A stretch of 23,555 nt of DNA, from positions 1 to 23,555 of IMG/VR virus record IMGVR_UViG_3300046804_004541; one strand, 5' to 3'. This DNA comes from a virus. Both the position numbers and the translations under genes were made by a program. The notes beneath the pieces are model-generated. The model did no database searches. It was given only the letters and a program-made list of their open reading frames with translations, and was not told the DNA's origin. Shown here piece by piece: positions 23,284 to 23,555 of this stretch (position 1 is the first letter of the stretch; every line of letters starts with the position of its first letter).

Positions 23284-23555
23284 TTATCTGTTCTCTAACT
23301 CAGCAATACGTTTCTTCAAGTCCTGCACCTCAGCGACAAGACAAGCGATCATGTCCCGTTCACGCCAGTTAATAGCCTGCTGCGTCCCCTCGTACTCGCC
23401 CATAATAACCAATTTACCATCAGTGTCTTCTTCAACCTCATCCGCAATAAAACCAATCTGATAATTATTACGCATAGACTCGGCCTCTTCAGGTGTATTA
23501 TCCGGCGAAATTTTAAATGTAAACTTGCGCACACGCAATTTATCAATAAGACCAA
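23284..23555 (-). CDS. C-terminal end of a tail fibre with S74-type intramolecular chaperone (partial)
   Basis: The frame is open to the right edge, leaving about 89 residues. It begins GLIDKLRVRKFTF, followed by YQIGFIADEVEEDTDGKLVIMG, then a region INWRERDMIACLVAEVQDLKKRIAELENR that ends in a coiled coil. This matches the end of the endosialidase-type (peptidase S74) chaperone domain, which helps trimeric fibres fold and is then cut off. The catalytic serine would lie beyond the window edge. It is upstream of the collagen-like fibre in the leftward operon. The 91 bases to the next gene hold no clear terminator. Confidence 0.85.
   Translation of the reverse strand, partial: GLIDKLRVRKFTFKISPDNTPEEAESMRNNYQIGFIADEVEEDTDGKLVIMGEYEGTQQAINWRERDMIACLVAEVQDLKKRIAELENR

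Noticed and set aside
23227-23284. 18-residue minus-strand frame starting in a TAATG overlap with the fibre chaperone stop
   Set aside because: No ribosome-binding site and no recognisable feature; likely chance.

Overview
The window is a piece of a tailed double-stranded DNA phage genome (or a prophage-like contig). Phage signs are a holin-like/endolysin pair, tail-collar proteins, collagen-like fibre proteins, a tail-assembly-chaperone-like protein, an S74-type fibre chaperone, eight tRNA genes, a free-standing HNH endonuclease and very dense gene packing with many ATGA, GTGA and TAATG start/stop overlaps. The host cannot be read directly. A cobalamin-dependent ribonucleotide reductase, apparent leaderless starts behind TGnTATAAT promoters and a CHAP endolysin would fit an actinobacterial host. 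A cyanobacterial host is also possible, since class II reductases and flavin-dependent halogenases are annotated in cyanophages.

Left part, plus strand (1-4.8 kb): replication and lysis. A zinc-finger DnaC-like ATPase is followed by a monomeric class II ribonucleotide reductase, then a nickel/cobalt-permease-like membrane protein, a holin-like protein and an endolysin ending in a strong terminator. The permease has its own extended -10 promoter and a leader that can fold into an 83-nt four-way junction abutting the start codon. This is the most unusual part of the window: a cobalt (or nickel) importer beside a vitamin-B12-dependent enzyme, with a candidate regulatory RNA.

Middle, plus strand (4.9-11.9 kb): tRNA-Gln, a modification cassette (unknown conserved protein, two GT2 glycosyltransferases, a methyltransferase, all translationally coupled), a five-tRNA cluster (Leu, Ser, Ser, Asn, Thr), a leaderless deoxycytidylate-deaminase-like gene, an SNF2-type helicase, tRNA-Ile, a tiny membrane peptide, an HNH endonuclease whose stop codon lies inside tRNA-Lys, a partial tRNA duplication, and three small overlapping genes.

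Right part, minus strand (11.8 kb to the right edge): transcription runs leftward. From the right edge come an S74 chaperone C-terminus, a 755-residue collagen-like fibre protein, several small virion-type proteins, a complete flavin-dependent halogenase embedded in the tail operon, three tandem paralogues of about 155-159 residues, a tail-assembly-chaperone-like protein, three tandem His-rich collar proteins, a paralogue of the gene at 5014, an unknown protein, and a small collagen-like protein closed by a UUCG-loop terminator. Beyond it, a separate leaderless promoter drives a 45-residue coiled-coil peptide and a SpoU/TrmH-type RNA methyltransferase.

No stretch longer than about 170 bases lacks a gene or RNA. 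All functional calls are from motif recognition by eye; no database search was run.
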